From Phytophthora hibernalis (Eukaryota > Oomycota > Peronosporomycetes > Peronosporales > Peronosporaceae): a stretch of 64,000 nt of DNA. Below, one piece after another: positions 33,695 to 43,995 of this stretch. The notes under the pieces were generated by a model. The model did not search any database. It was not told where the DNA came from and was given only the letters and a program-made list of their open reading frames with translations. The position numbers and the translations under genes are program-made. The stretch spans positions 62,001 to 126,000 of the forward strand of contig JAAKBF010000300.1 of the NCBI GenBank assembly GCA_012656075.1, in the 5' to 3' direction. Position 1 is the stretch's first letter; every line of letters starts with the position of its first letter.

Positions 33695-34654
33695 GAAAGT
33701 GTGGAACTGATATAACGTTGCAAAACACAATATAGTCGCTTTTATCAACTTCAATAAGTAGCCTTAGTTAAGTTCAAAGTGGGAAGCTACACTTCATCTC
33801 TTTATCGCTCAAGTTAGTAACGTCGTCTTCAGTCAAACCGATAGCTTGAGCAGTATTTGCGCGATGAACATACACCAAGCTCGCAATTTCAGGTGAGTGA
33901 GTTTGTACGTGGAAAGTTCGTTTCGTATAGCGACCCCAATGCGTCAAGGCGTTGCCGAGTACGTGCTGAGCAGGGCCCATTGATGGAACTCGTGGCTAGC
34001 AGCGACTTAGAATGACTACGTTACCGGAAACTTTTGGGTATTGGGTCAACGTTTTATACTAGCGACGTTAATAGCAAATGTTGCATGTTCAACGTTAACG
34101 GGTAATAATTGTTGCACGTAAATTGTTGCACGTTAACGAGTGACATTAATTGTACACCTTAGCAATATCGCTGCCTTGCAGCTTGTTGCAGCCACCTTCC
34201 AGCATTGTAATAGCGTGGGCACGTAGTTGAACCCGCACACTGTCGCCTTCTTGACAGACTATAGTAAAGTTCTTGCAAGTACCGTACGTCTTCTCGGAGA
34301 CATACCACAGCGCGCATATGTCCCAATCGTATTGCCCATATTTTACTGCAAATTATACTGTAATATTTTGTCGTTAAGTGAAATTTGCTTCACCGATATA
34401 CTAGTTAATACCTGTTTAACGTCGGATATCGTGTCTAACGTTACCCGCATCTGATGGTGTGAGGTTGTAAAACATATGACTTAACGTTGCAGGAGCGCCA
34501 TTCGCTAATCCCCAATCGAATTGGTCAAATCTGGCGCGAGAGCGCAGCACACCAACGATTCCTATATTCGCGCGCCTTTCGATCTTCGCGCCTTGTACCT
34601 TCCGTGCAAGCCGCTTCACTGCGTTCATTCTTCCATTCACCGCAAGCCTCCAAG
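33695..34654. other. Non-coding right flank of the Mutator-type relic
   Basis: No gene seen. Contains AACGTT sites, including paired TTGTTGCACGTTAACG and AATTGTTGCACGTAAATT near 34105-34140. Confidence 0.5.
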
Positions 34655-35202
34655 ATGTCCTCGCAACTCTCCACCAGACGTCACACTCCCGATGAGCGCC
34701 GCCGTGCCCTCGACGCCTACCAGTCTGGAGGCAACTGGCGCGCTGTAGCAAGCCATAACGGCTTTCCCTGTACAAGGAGATCAAGGGTTTGGACGTGTAC
34801 CAGCAGGTGTACGTAGACAAGAAAATTGTCGTCGACTTTGACAATGCGCCTGCCCATTCGCAGACAGAAGTGCTGGTGGAACCTCGCGACGATCTGGTGT
34901 TGCTGCGCCTCGGGCTTTACAGCCCGACGTGCAACCCGATGGAGAACTACTTTAGTGCGCTCAAAGCGCACATCAAGCAGTACTTGGTCTTCATGCGGGA
35001 CGAGATGAACCAGCCCCGAACGCAGATCAACAGCACCGGCCCGCGGATTTCCAAGACGGAAGCTCGCATGGAGATCCTTGAGAGAGCTGCGGTTGTGTGC
35101 ATGCCCCGTATCACCCAGAACATGGTGCGGAGGATGGAGCTACACGCGGCGAAGTTTGTTGACGCGGCCATCCGCATGGAGGACATGGTTTATGGCGAGT
35201 AG
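34655..35202 (+). pseudogene. Tc1/mariner-type transposase, internal deletion derivative
   Basis: ATG at 34655 opens RRHTPDERRRALDAYQSGGN and WRAVASHNG, a helix-turn-helix start. The frame then jumps directly into the second half of a DDE domain: VDKKIVVDFDNAPAHSQTEV (second Asp), LYSPTCNPMENYFSALKAHI (third acidic residue Glu) and a C-terminal tail. The part with the first catalytic Asp, some hundreds of bases, is missing, with a one-base phase change at the junction (about 34762). The order of motifs is that of Tc1/mariner-superfamily transposases. No terminal repeats were identified. Confidence 0.8.
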
Positions 35203-35252
35203 TTTGGCTAGTTAATGCTGCTGCACCTCGCAGCGCCCACATTAAATGGAGA

Positions 35253-35385
35253 TTAACCCACTTTGACTGCCAAACTGAGCGAGGTACTTCTTAAATTAGG
35301 TACTAGACGGATACCAAATTAATACCCGACCACTTTGGTTGACGATTAGCCTCGCTTTGGCCGGGCAAAGGTGTAGTGTTCCTCC
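35253..35385 (+). repeat. ~132-bp dispersed direct repeat, copy 2
   Basis: Second copy of the repeat at 30004-30136, about 50 bp after the Tc1/mariner relic. It may be the 3' end of that element, but no inverted partner was found. Confidence 0.8.
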
Positions 35386-36770
35386 ACGTAACTACATGCT
35401 TACCGACTCTGGCCTCGTGATGCTAGAAGCAACAGGACGCCCACTTACTCTTTTTCCACAGGCTGTGATGTTTGTGATCTGTCGTCTCGCTTCTGGTGGA
35501 ATTGATCGAATGCATCTTATCCAATGCAGTTTTCATTCAACAACGGTATCACAGAGGATGGTTCGTAGGAGGATTATACTTGTATTATAATTGCTCCAGC
35601 TCCTATTGTCAGTATAGCGCCTACGATTGCAGAGCTGTAACAGTCGTTCTTGAAGTTTATGTAGTAAGTTTTGCTTTAAATATGTCTATGCCCATCCCAA
35701 GCTGCATGTAGATGCAAACCCTTGGAGCGTTTTTGCGTAGATGTTTTCCTTGGAGTTGGAGAATCCGTACGCATTTACGTTAAGTACTTCAGACAAGAGT
35801 AACCACGAGAGAGTCTAAGTGACTACGTCGAGTCTCATACTATCATATTACATTGATTTTAGTTTCATGCAGTGGCTACTACAAAACTTGTGTTCAAAGG
35901 CACTGACTGAGTACTTCAGTACTTGAAGGTGCCTATGTTGCTCATGAAATTTCGCAACTCGAAGGTATCGCTGCTTTTAATAGTGATGCATAACATCGTT
36001 GTTAAAGCTTTCGTTTGAGCATACAGAAGACGAAGCTTTCAAATAACCTTATCTGGACTTTCATGTTTTACATCGACAGCGAAAGATATTTTGCGGAGGG
36101 ATTTTCCGAGTTCAATTTACATCCAAAGTGCTACGTGGGTCAACGCGTCTTGTGTCGCCACGCTCAATGATCGAACGTTTGCGAAAGGAGATGTTAGGGC
36201 AGCCCAAAGTGTCAAGATTCAATTCTCTATCTTATTCTCAGGATTTTAATCCAGATTTTCTCCCTAAAGGGGACTCGATCCTTTAATAAAACCTCTTATC
36301 TTTTATGCATATACTTTTAAAAAATCTTCTTTCTTGTAGTTTACAAATATCTTTGAAATCGATTGTCCTGTTATATACAGATTTTTAGTCGAAATCGGAG
36401 GTTACCCACTCTTTAATTAGATGAAGGTGTAGCCAAATGATATCTCTGCTTAGTCAGATCAAGTTACTTTACTCTTAATATCTAATAACCGGATGACAAT
36501 GAAAACACCCAGATGAATGTCAACCGTAGCGGCCACGAGTAACATCAAAACCCACCCACCCACTAAGTGCTGCTTGAGGGAAATGGTTTAAACAAAGATT
36601 ATCAGCTATAATTTTCAAAACCCAGTAGGTTAAAGTCTTTGTCACTTCATCGATGCTCACTGCGTGCAAGTAGAATCTGACAACCCCCGAGCGTTGGCTG
36701 CTTAGTTATGGACAGCTGATAGGAATACGCCTCCTTGTTTAGGGTAGTTTTCCATCAGTGAGAGAACATC
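35386..36770. other. AT-rich intergenic, no supported gene
   Basis: Short frames only (for example 35339-35711), with no domain. A small palindrome, GAGTACTTCAGTACTTGAAG, lies near 35910. Confidence 0.5.
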
Positions 36771-36772
36771 TA

Positions 36773-36801
36773 CAGACAACGACGGTGAAATCCGTATCCC
36801 C
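36773..36801 (+). repeat. pogo-like left terminal inverted repeat
   Basis: Begins CAGACAACGACGGTGAAATC and matches the reverse complement of 38468-38496 with one difference. Confidence 0.9.
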
Positions 36802-36967
36802 ATAAAAATCCGCACCCCTACAGTGGGACGGACCAAGGCAAGTAAAAACAAAAACGAGGCAGCAAATTTTAAACACATTTATCCAATCAGTGTGTTAGAA
36901 AATTACTGGTCCGCACGTCGATTTATCTCCCTCACCCTTTGCATTTCCCTTTGTGTAGGGAGCCGCT

Positions 36968-38361
36968 ATGGCTCCCCAAGCATCTTACTCCGTCAAGCAA
37001 AAGCGTGAAGCTTTAGACAGCATCAGTCGTATTGGCTGCAAGCCAACGACTCAAGCTCGGTATCCCGTTATCTACGTTGCATGATTGGCGGAGACAAGAG
37101 AAGGAATTATTCAGCTTCAAGGGGCACAGACAAGCAAGACGATAAAAGGACAGGGGCTAAGGGCATCATAACATTCGGACACGACATGGTGACCTACATG
37201 AAGGATCTGCGTCGCGAAGAAGAGGTACTGCAAACATTATGGTCTGAATGTTTGCAAATTAAATTGACTTCTTTTTGTAAAGTATTTGTGTACAGGAAAT
37301 ATGATTGAATGTATAAAACAAGAGCATCCCACTTGGCTAGAGGCGTATTTAGCGACGAAGTCAAGTGACGAAAGGCGTGTAAACGCATTGATGCGCTTGA
37401 GCCAGCGGTTTGCAAGCCGGTAAGAAAACTATCTTTTCTAATATTGAGCTACTTGTTTTGAAAAGCGTATAATTAACTTATCTTTTGATATTTCAACATT
37501 TTGTTTTTATGATATGGTGATTAGGCATGGGTTTTCAACGCAAAAGCCACAACATTCGAAGAAAAACGAAGCTGTACTACAACAGACGCATTTAGAATTT
37601 GCAATCAAGTTTTGGAGCGAATACAGCCATTTCCCGGAAAGTGCTATCTACAACGTCGACGAAACGGCCATTTATTTCGACACTCCACCCCACAAAATAT
37701 GGGCCCTCAAGGGAGGCGTGGATCAGCAAAAGTCAAGCATATGCAGAAGAATTCCTGAAGACTCACAGCTGTGCTCACCATTCGGGCTGACGGTACGTTC
37801 ATTTATTTTACATTTAATTTACTGTATACTGAAACTAAGTAACGTTATTTGATTTAGAAAAAAACTGCCAATACTCTTCATTCTACGAGGAATACCTGGC
37901 GGCACTGTGGAGACAAATGAGTTGCCAACATATCCAAATGGACATGTTTATACAGTCCAAGAACATGGCTGGATGGACGCAACCGTTTGGGAGGTTTATA
38001 TTGAAAGTTTGCTTAAATTTGAAATAGATTCTCCCTCTGTCCTCCTTCTCGATAACTTCGATTCCCATGTATCGGAAGGAGGATAAAATGTGGTAGCGGA
38101 GGCTACCTCAGCACTAGTGTGCCATGTTCCGCCAAACAGCACGTCTGTCTGTCAGCCTCTTGATGTTGGAGTTATGGGTCCACTCAAGAAGAAGCTGACA
38201 GGCGTATGGCTATCAGAAAATATTAATGGTACACGCACCGCGCAGCAAAAGAGACTTGCCGCGATCAAGCGCACCATTACAGCATGGGAAGGCATCACAG
38301 AGCACTGTGTTGTGCGTAGCTTTGAAAAGGCAATTCCAAGATATCCTGAAGTCCAAGTATA
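36968..38361 (+). pseudogene. pogo/Tigger-like transposase with introns, broken
   Basis: ATG at 36968: MAPQASYSVKQKREALDSIS and LSTLHDWRRQEK form a psq/Brinker-type helix-turn-helix. Introns follow near 37226-37300 and 37420-37525 (the latter joining FASR to HGFSTQKPQ), and another near 37795-37857. DDE core: IYNVDETAIYFDTPPHKIWA (first Asp), SVLLLDNFDSHVSEGG (second) and PPNSTSVCQPLDVGVMGPLK (third). In-frame stops after QKNS (near 37755) and after SEGG (38083), plus small shifts near 37060 and 37720, disable it. It would act on the CAGACAACG ends. Confidence 0.85.
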
Positions 38362-38467
38362 GGATAAAAAATGTTTTTTCACCAATCACAAATAGCGAAT
38401 CACTGATGGGTACGGATTTTGTTGTCGAGATGCCCCGTTTACTTTTGTATGGCGGATACAGTTCAGT

Positions 38468-38496
38468 GGGGGTACGGATTTCACCGTCGTTGTCTG
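38468..38496 (-). repeat. pogo-like right terminal inverted repeat
   Basis: Ends GATTTCACCGTCGTTGTCTG, next to a TA at 38497-38498. Confidence 0.9.
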
Positions 38497-38498
38497 TA

Positions 38499-39108
38499 CA
38501 TCTTCATACAAGACAAAGAAAATGAACGAAAACGCAGACACTGGTTAGTGTTCGGCCAAACGACTGCTTCATCAGGGCGGCTGTGTTATTACTGTACTGA
38601 ATTTGGGAATTGCGTCTCCAACGCACTACAGAGTTCTTTACTCTACAGCAGGAATACAATCCAGAGCTTCTCCGTGTAAAACATTAGTTATAGTAAAAAC
38701 AAAAACATATGACGGGTCAAGTTGTATACCGTAGACCACAAGTCACAGTTTCTTCAAGAAATTCTTGGTCTCAATCCTTTGGAAGACCGTCTTCCCAAAG
38801 CAGGCGGCACCAAAGAAAAAGCTCGTCGTCCGTCAGCAGTGAGCAAGACAGGATGTGTACTCTGTATTCTTCCTACTGTGCCCGACCCAGTCTCTTCTAA
38901 TACCCGTTCGGATACCCAGGCCAACCGATTCCGCATCTTTTCCACCTTCTTATCCGGTCCAAAAGTAAATCCTCTGTCCAGTATACACTGTCTCTAATCC
39001 CAGTAATCTCTCGCCATCCTGTAGCCATCTGGCGCCGTCATGTCTCTCCACTCGTCTCCCATTGGTCAAAAGGCCTGAGTTTTCCTTCCTTCCGCATCTC
39101 AGTCTGCA
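38499..39108. other. Intergenic; 5' flank of the ZZ-finger gene
   Basis: A 91-codon frame (38722-38997, MYTVDHKSQFLQEILGLNPL) has no recognised domain and I do not call it a gene. The last 100 nt are the likely promoter and leader of the next gene, with pyrimidine-rich stretches but no motif I can name securely. Confidence 0.45.
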
Positions 39109-41558
39109 ATGGGCGAGGACGGCAACCACCTGAGCAACTCCGCGCGTTACGCCGAGCGCGCGGAGGCGGCCGACGTGCTGCGCGCGACGCAGGAGGAGCT
39201 GGCGAGCAAGATCAAGGAGCTGCAGCTGTACGAGGGCAACTACGCGGCGCTGAAGCGGGACCTGTCGCGCTGGAAGAAGAAGTTCGAGTACGTCTTCCGC
39301 GAGAACGAGCTACTGGCGCTGGAGACGGGCAAACTGGACGCGTCCCACAAGCAGATCGCATTCCTGCAGCAGGAGCTCAAGTTCAAGGAGGAGGAGGGAT
39401 CGGCTTTGAGAGGGTTAGTGGGTGCGCTCGAGGCTGCCAGTAAGAAGCAACGTGCCAAGCAGTTGGAGGCCACTAAAGCCAGGGACTCGGAGCTGGAGGC
39501 TGTAGCGGCTCTTGCAGCTGAACGCAAGAGCAACGAAGATGCTGACGCGGCGCTGGTGGCAGCCAATCAGGAGAAGGAGCGACTAGGGGCGGAGATCTCA
39601 GCTCTGAAGGCCGAGAACGCGTTGCTGTTGAAGGATGTGGACCGTAAGGATGAGGAGTTGCAGAGACAGGAAGAGCAGGTTGGTGCTCATAAGGGACGCA
39701 TCTCGGGGCTGGAACAGGCGCTCAAGCAGGAGCAGGAGGCAGGTATGAGCAGACTCAAGGACAAACAGGACAAACTGCTGGAGCTCGAGCGTCAGCTGCA
39801 GCAGATGCAGCTGCGTCGTAGGTCCAGTGTGGCGGCGGCACTCGCGCAGGCGGAGGAGGAGGGACGCGACACGATCGGCTTTGGCCCAACGGATAGACTC
39901 AAGGCCAGTCATATTAGTGAAGGAGATGAGACGGTGCACAGTGATGAAGAGCCTGACACGCCCCCAGGAACGCCCCCGCCTATTTCAGCTGGAGGATTGT
40001 TGCCTCCTGAGGACCCCACGGCTGACCAGACGATCCGCGACTGGACGGAGGACCGCAAGCTGCGTGCGGCCAGGAGCTTCGATGACGCGCTGGACTTGGA
40101 TAAGTTGGAGGAACTCATCCGCAAGCTGCCGTACGAGCACCAGGAAGGCGCGAGTCGCGTGCTCATGGGCGCGCTGGACCTGGACTCGGCGGCTGACGCC
40201 GTGGATGAATCGCAGATTGTGCTGCGCCACTTGTCCAGCGAGCGCCAGGCGGACCTGCGTGAGTTTCTACTGCCGCTGCTCAAGGCGCACCCGGGGCTGC
40301 GCGTCGCGTATGCGACCATGGAGCGCCGCACGCTCGTGACGGACGTGCGCATCACCATCGAACGCCGTCGTAACTCTGTGTTGGGCGGCTTCGTGCCCGG
40401 CGAGAACCGCTTCGGCAAGGATCATATGTTCCTGGGTCCGTCCATTGAAGATGTGAGCAAGCTCGTGCCCCATCAGCCGCGTGCTATCACCACCAGCAAC
40501 AAGGCCACGTACGCGTCCAAGCCCAAACATGTGGAGACCGTGGACAATGTGTCGGCGGCATCTCCACTGGAGCGCGGCAGTGAACACACGGAGGACATGG
40601 ACACAGCCTCGGAGTCCGCTGACGTGCCTGACGTCACTGCATCCAACCGCAAGTGGGGCGGTTTTACCGCGGCCAAGTTTATTGGCACGATGGCGGCCGG
40701 TGCCAAGCAGCGCGTGGCGGCCACCTTTAAGAATACGAAGTACACGCACGAGGGTACGTCCTGCCAATTCTGCAAGATGACGCCCATCGTGGGCGAGCGC
40801 TACTCGTGTGGCACGTGTGTGGGCTTCGACCTGTGCGAGAACTGCTACTCGCTGGGCGGCCACGGCCTCGAGAACTCGGACGAGCTCTTCTACCGCGTGC
40901 AGGAGCTCGTGCTCGCGCGCTGCCCTCGGCTGGTGGAGGAGGTGGATCTGCTGGAGCTTATGCGCTTCGAGATCTGTCGGTCGAATCTGCGCAAGTTCAG
41001 CTTCTGCCTCAACTGGTTGGCCGACATCGTCAACGGCAAGTCGTCGAGAGATTTGCAGGCACGTGCACTGGAGATCCCGAGCATCAGGCGAGATGTGCGC
41101 AAAGTGTTCGTGCCGCTGCTCATGCGCGTGTGCAGTGACCGCGAGGACATTGAGGTTAAGACGGAGTGGGAGCTCGAGGACGACAACCAGGCGGCTGTGC
41201 GCACAGTTGCCGGCAACACGGCCGCGGAAGGTGATGGCCGCTTCCTGGAGACGCTGCGCATCTGGGTGGCGGACCAGTACCGCACCACGTCGCCCTTCGT
41301 GGAGCGCAGTCTGCTCAAGTATCGCGAAGGCGAAGAAGGCGAGGAGGAGAAGACGGCAGTGGCAGCGACATCGACGATCAGAGCGACGGCGGCCACTCCC
41401 ACGAGAACGGCCATGAGAACGGTGACCACGAGTATGACGAGCCGGATGAGCCCGACGACGAGCCGTACGACGAAGCCGACGACCCGTACGGCGTCGAAGG
41501 AGCAAGTAGTCAGCCAGGATTCGTGGAGCGCAATCGCATTCACAGCGACCAGTTCTAG
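39109..41558 (+). CDS. Coiled-coil and ZZ-type zinc-finger protein
   Basis: ATG at 39109. Residues about 15-240 are a long Leu/Glu/Lys coiled coil (ELASKIKELQLYEGNYAAL), then an acidic and Pro-rich linker, a helical segment (LRHLSSERQADLREFLLPLL near residue 370) and a ZZ finger at about 546-595 (CQFCKMTPIVGERYSCGTC, then DLCENCYSLGGHG), with paired Cys and His as in ZZ proteins that bind protein tails. A further helical part follows (LLELMRFEICRSNLRKFSFC). As printed, the frame reads past a GAGGAGGAG run near 41350 into an Arg/Thr-rich tail to 41880. One added base restores an acidic tail (GDHEYDEPDEPDDEP) ending at TAG 41556-41558, which I consider the true end, about 816 residues. Function unknown; strong G+C codon use suggests a live gene. 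Confidence 0.8.
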
Positions 41559-41733
41559 ACAGGAGTTTGGCGATGTGTGTTTCATAGACTGCCGAGCGAG
41601 AACGAAGAATCAAAGCCAAGCAGTCGAGCAGGAAGCGTTGCGTTCAAGTTTTCCCGTCGCCGGTGTGCTTCGCTTCCGTTGTATTTTGTTTACTAACCTG
41701 TTGTTGTTGAGTGTGATGTACAATTCTGAAAAA

Positions 41734-42939
41734 CTAAACCCGGTCAATCGCGTAAATGTGGTCGATGAAGGCAAGGGGAAGTCCAAATTCAGATCCAAGA
41801 CGGAGCGTGGGCCGCACTGGCCGTTGGCAGGTTGCAGCTCTGGTGCGATGGTGGAGCAGTATGGAGTTCCACGCAAGTAGCTGTGGCCAAGCAGGCAGAG
41901 TCGTCAAGTTGGTGTCCTGCAAGTCCAAGCGAACGATGAACGTTGTGGACGATCCGAGTTTGTCTTCAATGGAGTTAGTGACAGCTCGGGGACGGTCAAG
42001 TCGGGGGAGGCATGTCGGCCAGCTGCGGAATCGTATCGAGCTTGTTCCCCTTGAACAAAAGCGTGAAGACCTGGAGCGAAAACAGAAACGCCGGAATCTC
42101 AGTGAGTGCACCATATTCAAACGCCACAACGGTCATCGAGTGCCACCGAGATGGAAGATTACCCGGCAGAACAGTGAAGTCGGTCACGCAGAACTGGATG
42201 CTGAGCAACGAAGCTGGTAATGGTTGTAAAGTCCTTCAGGGAAACCCAGCGTGAAATTGGTGCGGGCAACATCCGTGACAATTAGCCTGGGGTGAGCCGT
42301 CACTGAGATAGAGTTCGAGCCACTGCCCCACTCGATGACAGTCGAGTTGTAAATGTGGAAGACAATGAGATTATTGAAATGCTGAATCGCTGCTGGGATC
42401 CGAAGCTCTGGACAATCTGCGAACGAGAGCGTGGTAAAGCTGATTCATCGATCGTTCTGAGCGCGATGTCGTCGGCTGACACGATTTGTCTTTCGTTACA
42501 GTTGATAACGAGGCTGACGCACGAAGAAGTATGCGCCTCGACACTCTCGAATCGAGTACTACATGTAGTACACAAGTTGGAGTATCCGCCCCATATGAAG
42601 AATTTAAATTCGCGGAACCCATGGCGTACAGATCGTAGTGGAGGTTTCCAGTCGTCGGTGCCCAAAGATGAGCGTAGTAACCCATGATGGGATTTGTGAG
42701 GTAGCTGCGAAGAGGAGGCGATACATACCACAGGGCATATGAGCGCTCATAACCAGCACCCATGCAAGACGAAATAGTCTTGAACTAAGTTTAAGTTCTA
42801 GGGCCTCCTTCGAGAAGGTTATTCGGGAAAGGTTTCGGGCGGGGTCTTCAGTGTTAGTAGTCACAATACTGACAACGCAATTGCTATTTGCTTGGACCAT
42901 GGGAGTCGGAGCATCGTCCGTGATTTCGGTTAAAGGCAC
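41734..42939 (-). pseudogene. Membrane/leucine-rich-repeat gene, relic 2
   Basis: The minus strand from 42939: an N-terminal segment with LFRLAWVLVMSAHMPCGMY (compare FILVWVVVMVAHLLCALFLV in relic 1), YLTNPIMGYYAHLWAPTTGN (compare FLTSPIMTYFAHIWSPAGN), then after a large internal loss, LRR-like pieces (ALTEIPAFLFSLQVFTLLF; LQDTNLTTLPAWPQL) and the LPLAFIDHIYAIDRV end. It is the same family as 19.3-21.2 kb but independently decayed, with several frame changes and a missing middle. Confidence 0.65.
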
Positions 42940-43270
42940 CCCGTGGCTGAAGGACGGACGCTGTAGGAGTCAATTGCAGGGGATCAAATTCATTGAGTCA
43001 ACTTCGCCAGCTCGAAATTGGAAGCGAGACGGCAATAGCTCCGTCAAAGAGAAGATCTGGTAGTAGCTGAAAATGTAGAGCAACTGCAGGTTCAAAAGGA
43101 TCAAATTATTGTACCGAGATGAGTACATGTGCCGGACCGACAGTCAATCGTTTATTTGCTCGAATGCTATTCTACGATACTGGAGCTGCAGAGGTAACGT
43201 TAGCTCTACCAGAACCCAGGGTTGAATTGAAGTTGTTTTTCAAAACCTGTGGTTTCCTTCTCGTCGAATT
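42940..43270. other. Intergenic, no supported gene
   Basis: 5' side of relic 2 and flank of the small foldback element; nothing else recognised. Confidence 0.4.
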
Positions 43271-43400
43271 ATCGTTTAGGCCCGATTTAAGAGTCTGGAG
43301 GTCATGAAGCATATATTAAATGCAATTCATGACCTCCCTCACCAGCGAATGACAGCATCACCAGCGAACGAGAGCCTTTTTTAAATCGGGCCAAAACGAT
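43271..43400. repeat. Small foldback element (MITE-like), 130 bp
   Basis: Outer arms ATCGTTTAGGCCCGATTTAA (43271-43290) and its inverted partner at 43381-43400 differ at one base. Inside is a second inverted pair, GGAGGTCATGAA and TTCATGACCTCC, and a short direct repeat CACCAGCGAA. No coding capacity. Confidence 0.85.
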
Positions 43401-43995
43401 ATTATAAGAAATCCGACTACAGATAGGAGCTTCGATATAGTGGCGGGTTTGCTGTCTGAATGAACGACAATGTCGGGGTCGCTCAACAAGGTAAAAAGGG
43501 TAGCAGCATCTCAGTTACGGTAAGATATAAAACCACAATGCTCTGAAATCCAGCCCAGCACTATATGTTTTTGTTGACAACAACCACGTTGTAAACGATC
43601 TTCGGCCTTGTACCAATTGGCCAGTAGCTCAGTCTGCAAGGACACAGCACACATGTCCTCACTCGTGGAACATTTTTGCTAAAAGAGATCTTTGACATAG
43701 TTTCGTCAAGAGATCCTTTGTGTGTTGTTCATATTAGTTTTGTTGACGAACAGCCAAAACGTTTGTTTCAAGACGGGGTTATTGAGCCGCATCTTACTTT
43801 CTCGCCAAGTTTCAGCAGATGGAAGACCTCGTTCAACGACATTTTGCTGTCCACCCACGTAGCAGTCTTTCGTCTAACCCCTGACTGTTCTTGGACAGCT
43901 CAATTGTCTTTGCCACAGACTCGTCACCATAACGAGCAGTCAAGTCTGAGATCATCGACGAGGCGTCACGTTTCTTCTCGACCAAATCATCAACG
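43401..43995. other. Intergenic downstream of the LWY effector
   Basis: The 186-codon frame 43676-44236 runs against the effector and is low-complexity Ser/Thr-rich; I treat it as a shadow. No other feature. Confidence 0.5.

Larger units (their letters stand above)
30842..34493. repeat. Region dense in AACGTT motifs around a Mutator-type relic
   Basis: AACGTT(A/G) or close variants recur more than a dozen times, for example near 30888, 31117, 31673, 32125, 32140, 32158, 32752, 33272, 33714, 34048, 34090, 34131, 34438 and 34487, both at the flanks and inside coding pieces. ACTTAACGTTGC occurs near both outer limits (about 30887 and 34483). I suggest these are recognition sites of the transposon, but exact ends were not found. 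Confidence 0.5.
36773..38496. mobile_element. Complete-length pogo/Tigger-like transposon (inactive)
   Basis: The left end (36773) and right end (38496) are inverted repeats of about 29 bp beginning CAGACAACGACGGTGAAATC with one mismatch, each next to TA (36771-36772 and 38497-38498), the expected target duplication. Inside is a plus-strand DDE transposase relic with introns. Length is 1724 bp. Confidence 0.9.

Noticed and set aside
30004..35385. Direct repeats as LTRs of a retrotransposon
   Set aside because: No TG..CA ends, primer site or gag-pol between them; the enclosed genes are DNA-transposon types.
40267..41619. 450-codon minus-strand ORF rich in His, Arg and Leu
   Set aside because: Antisense shadow of the G+C-rich ZZ-finger gene.
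41559..41880. C-terminal extension of the ZZ-finger gene
   Set aside because: Composition changes abruptly at one GAG run and the neighbouring frame gives a natural acidic tail and stop.
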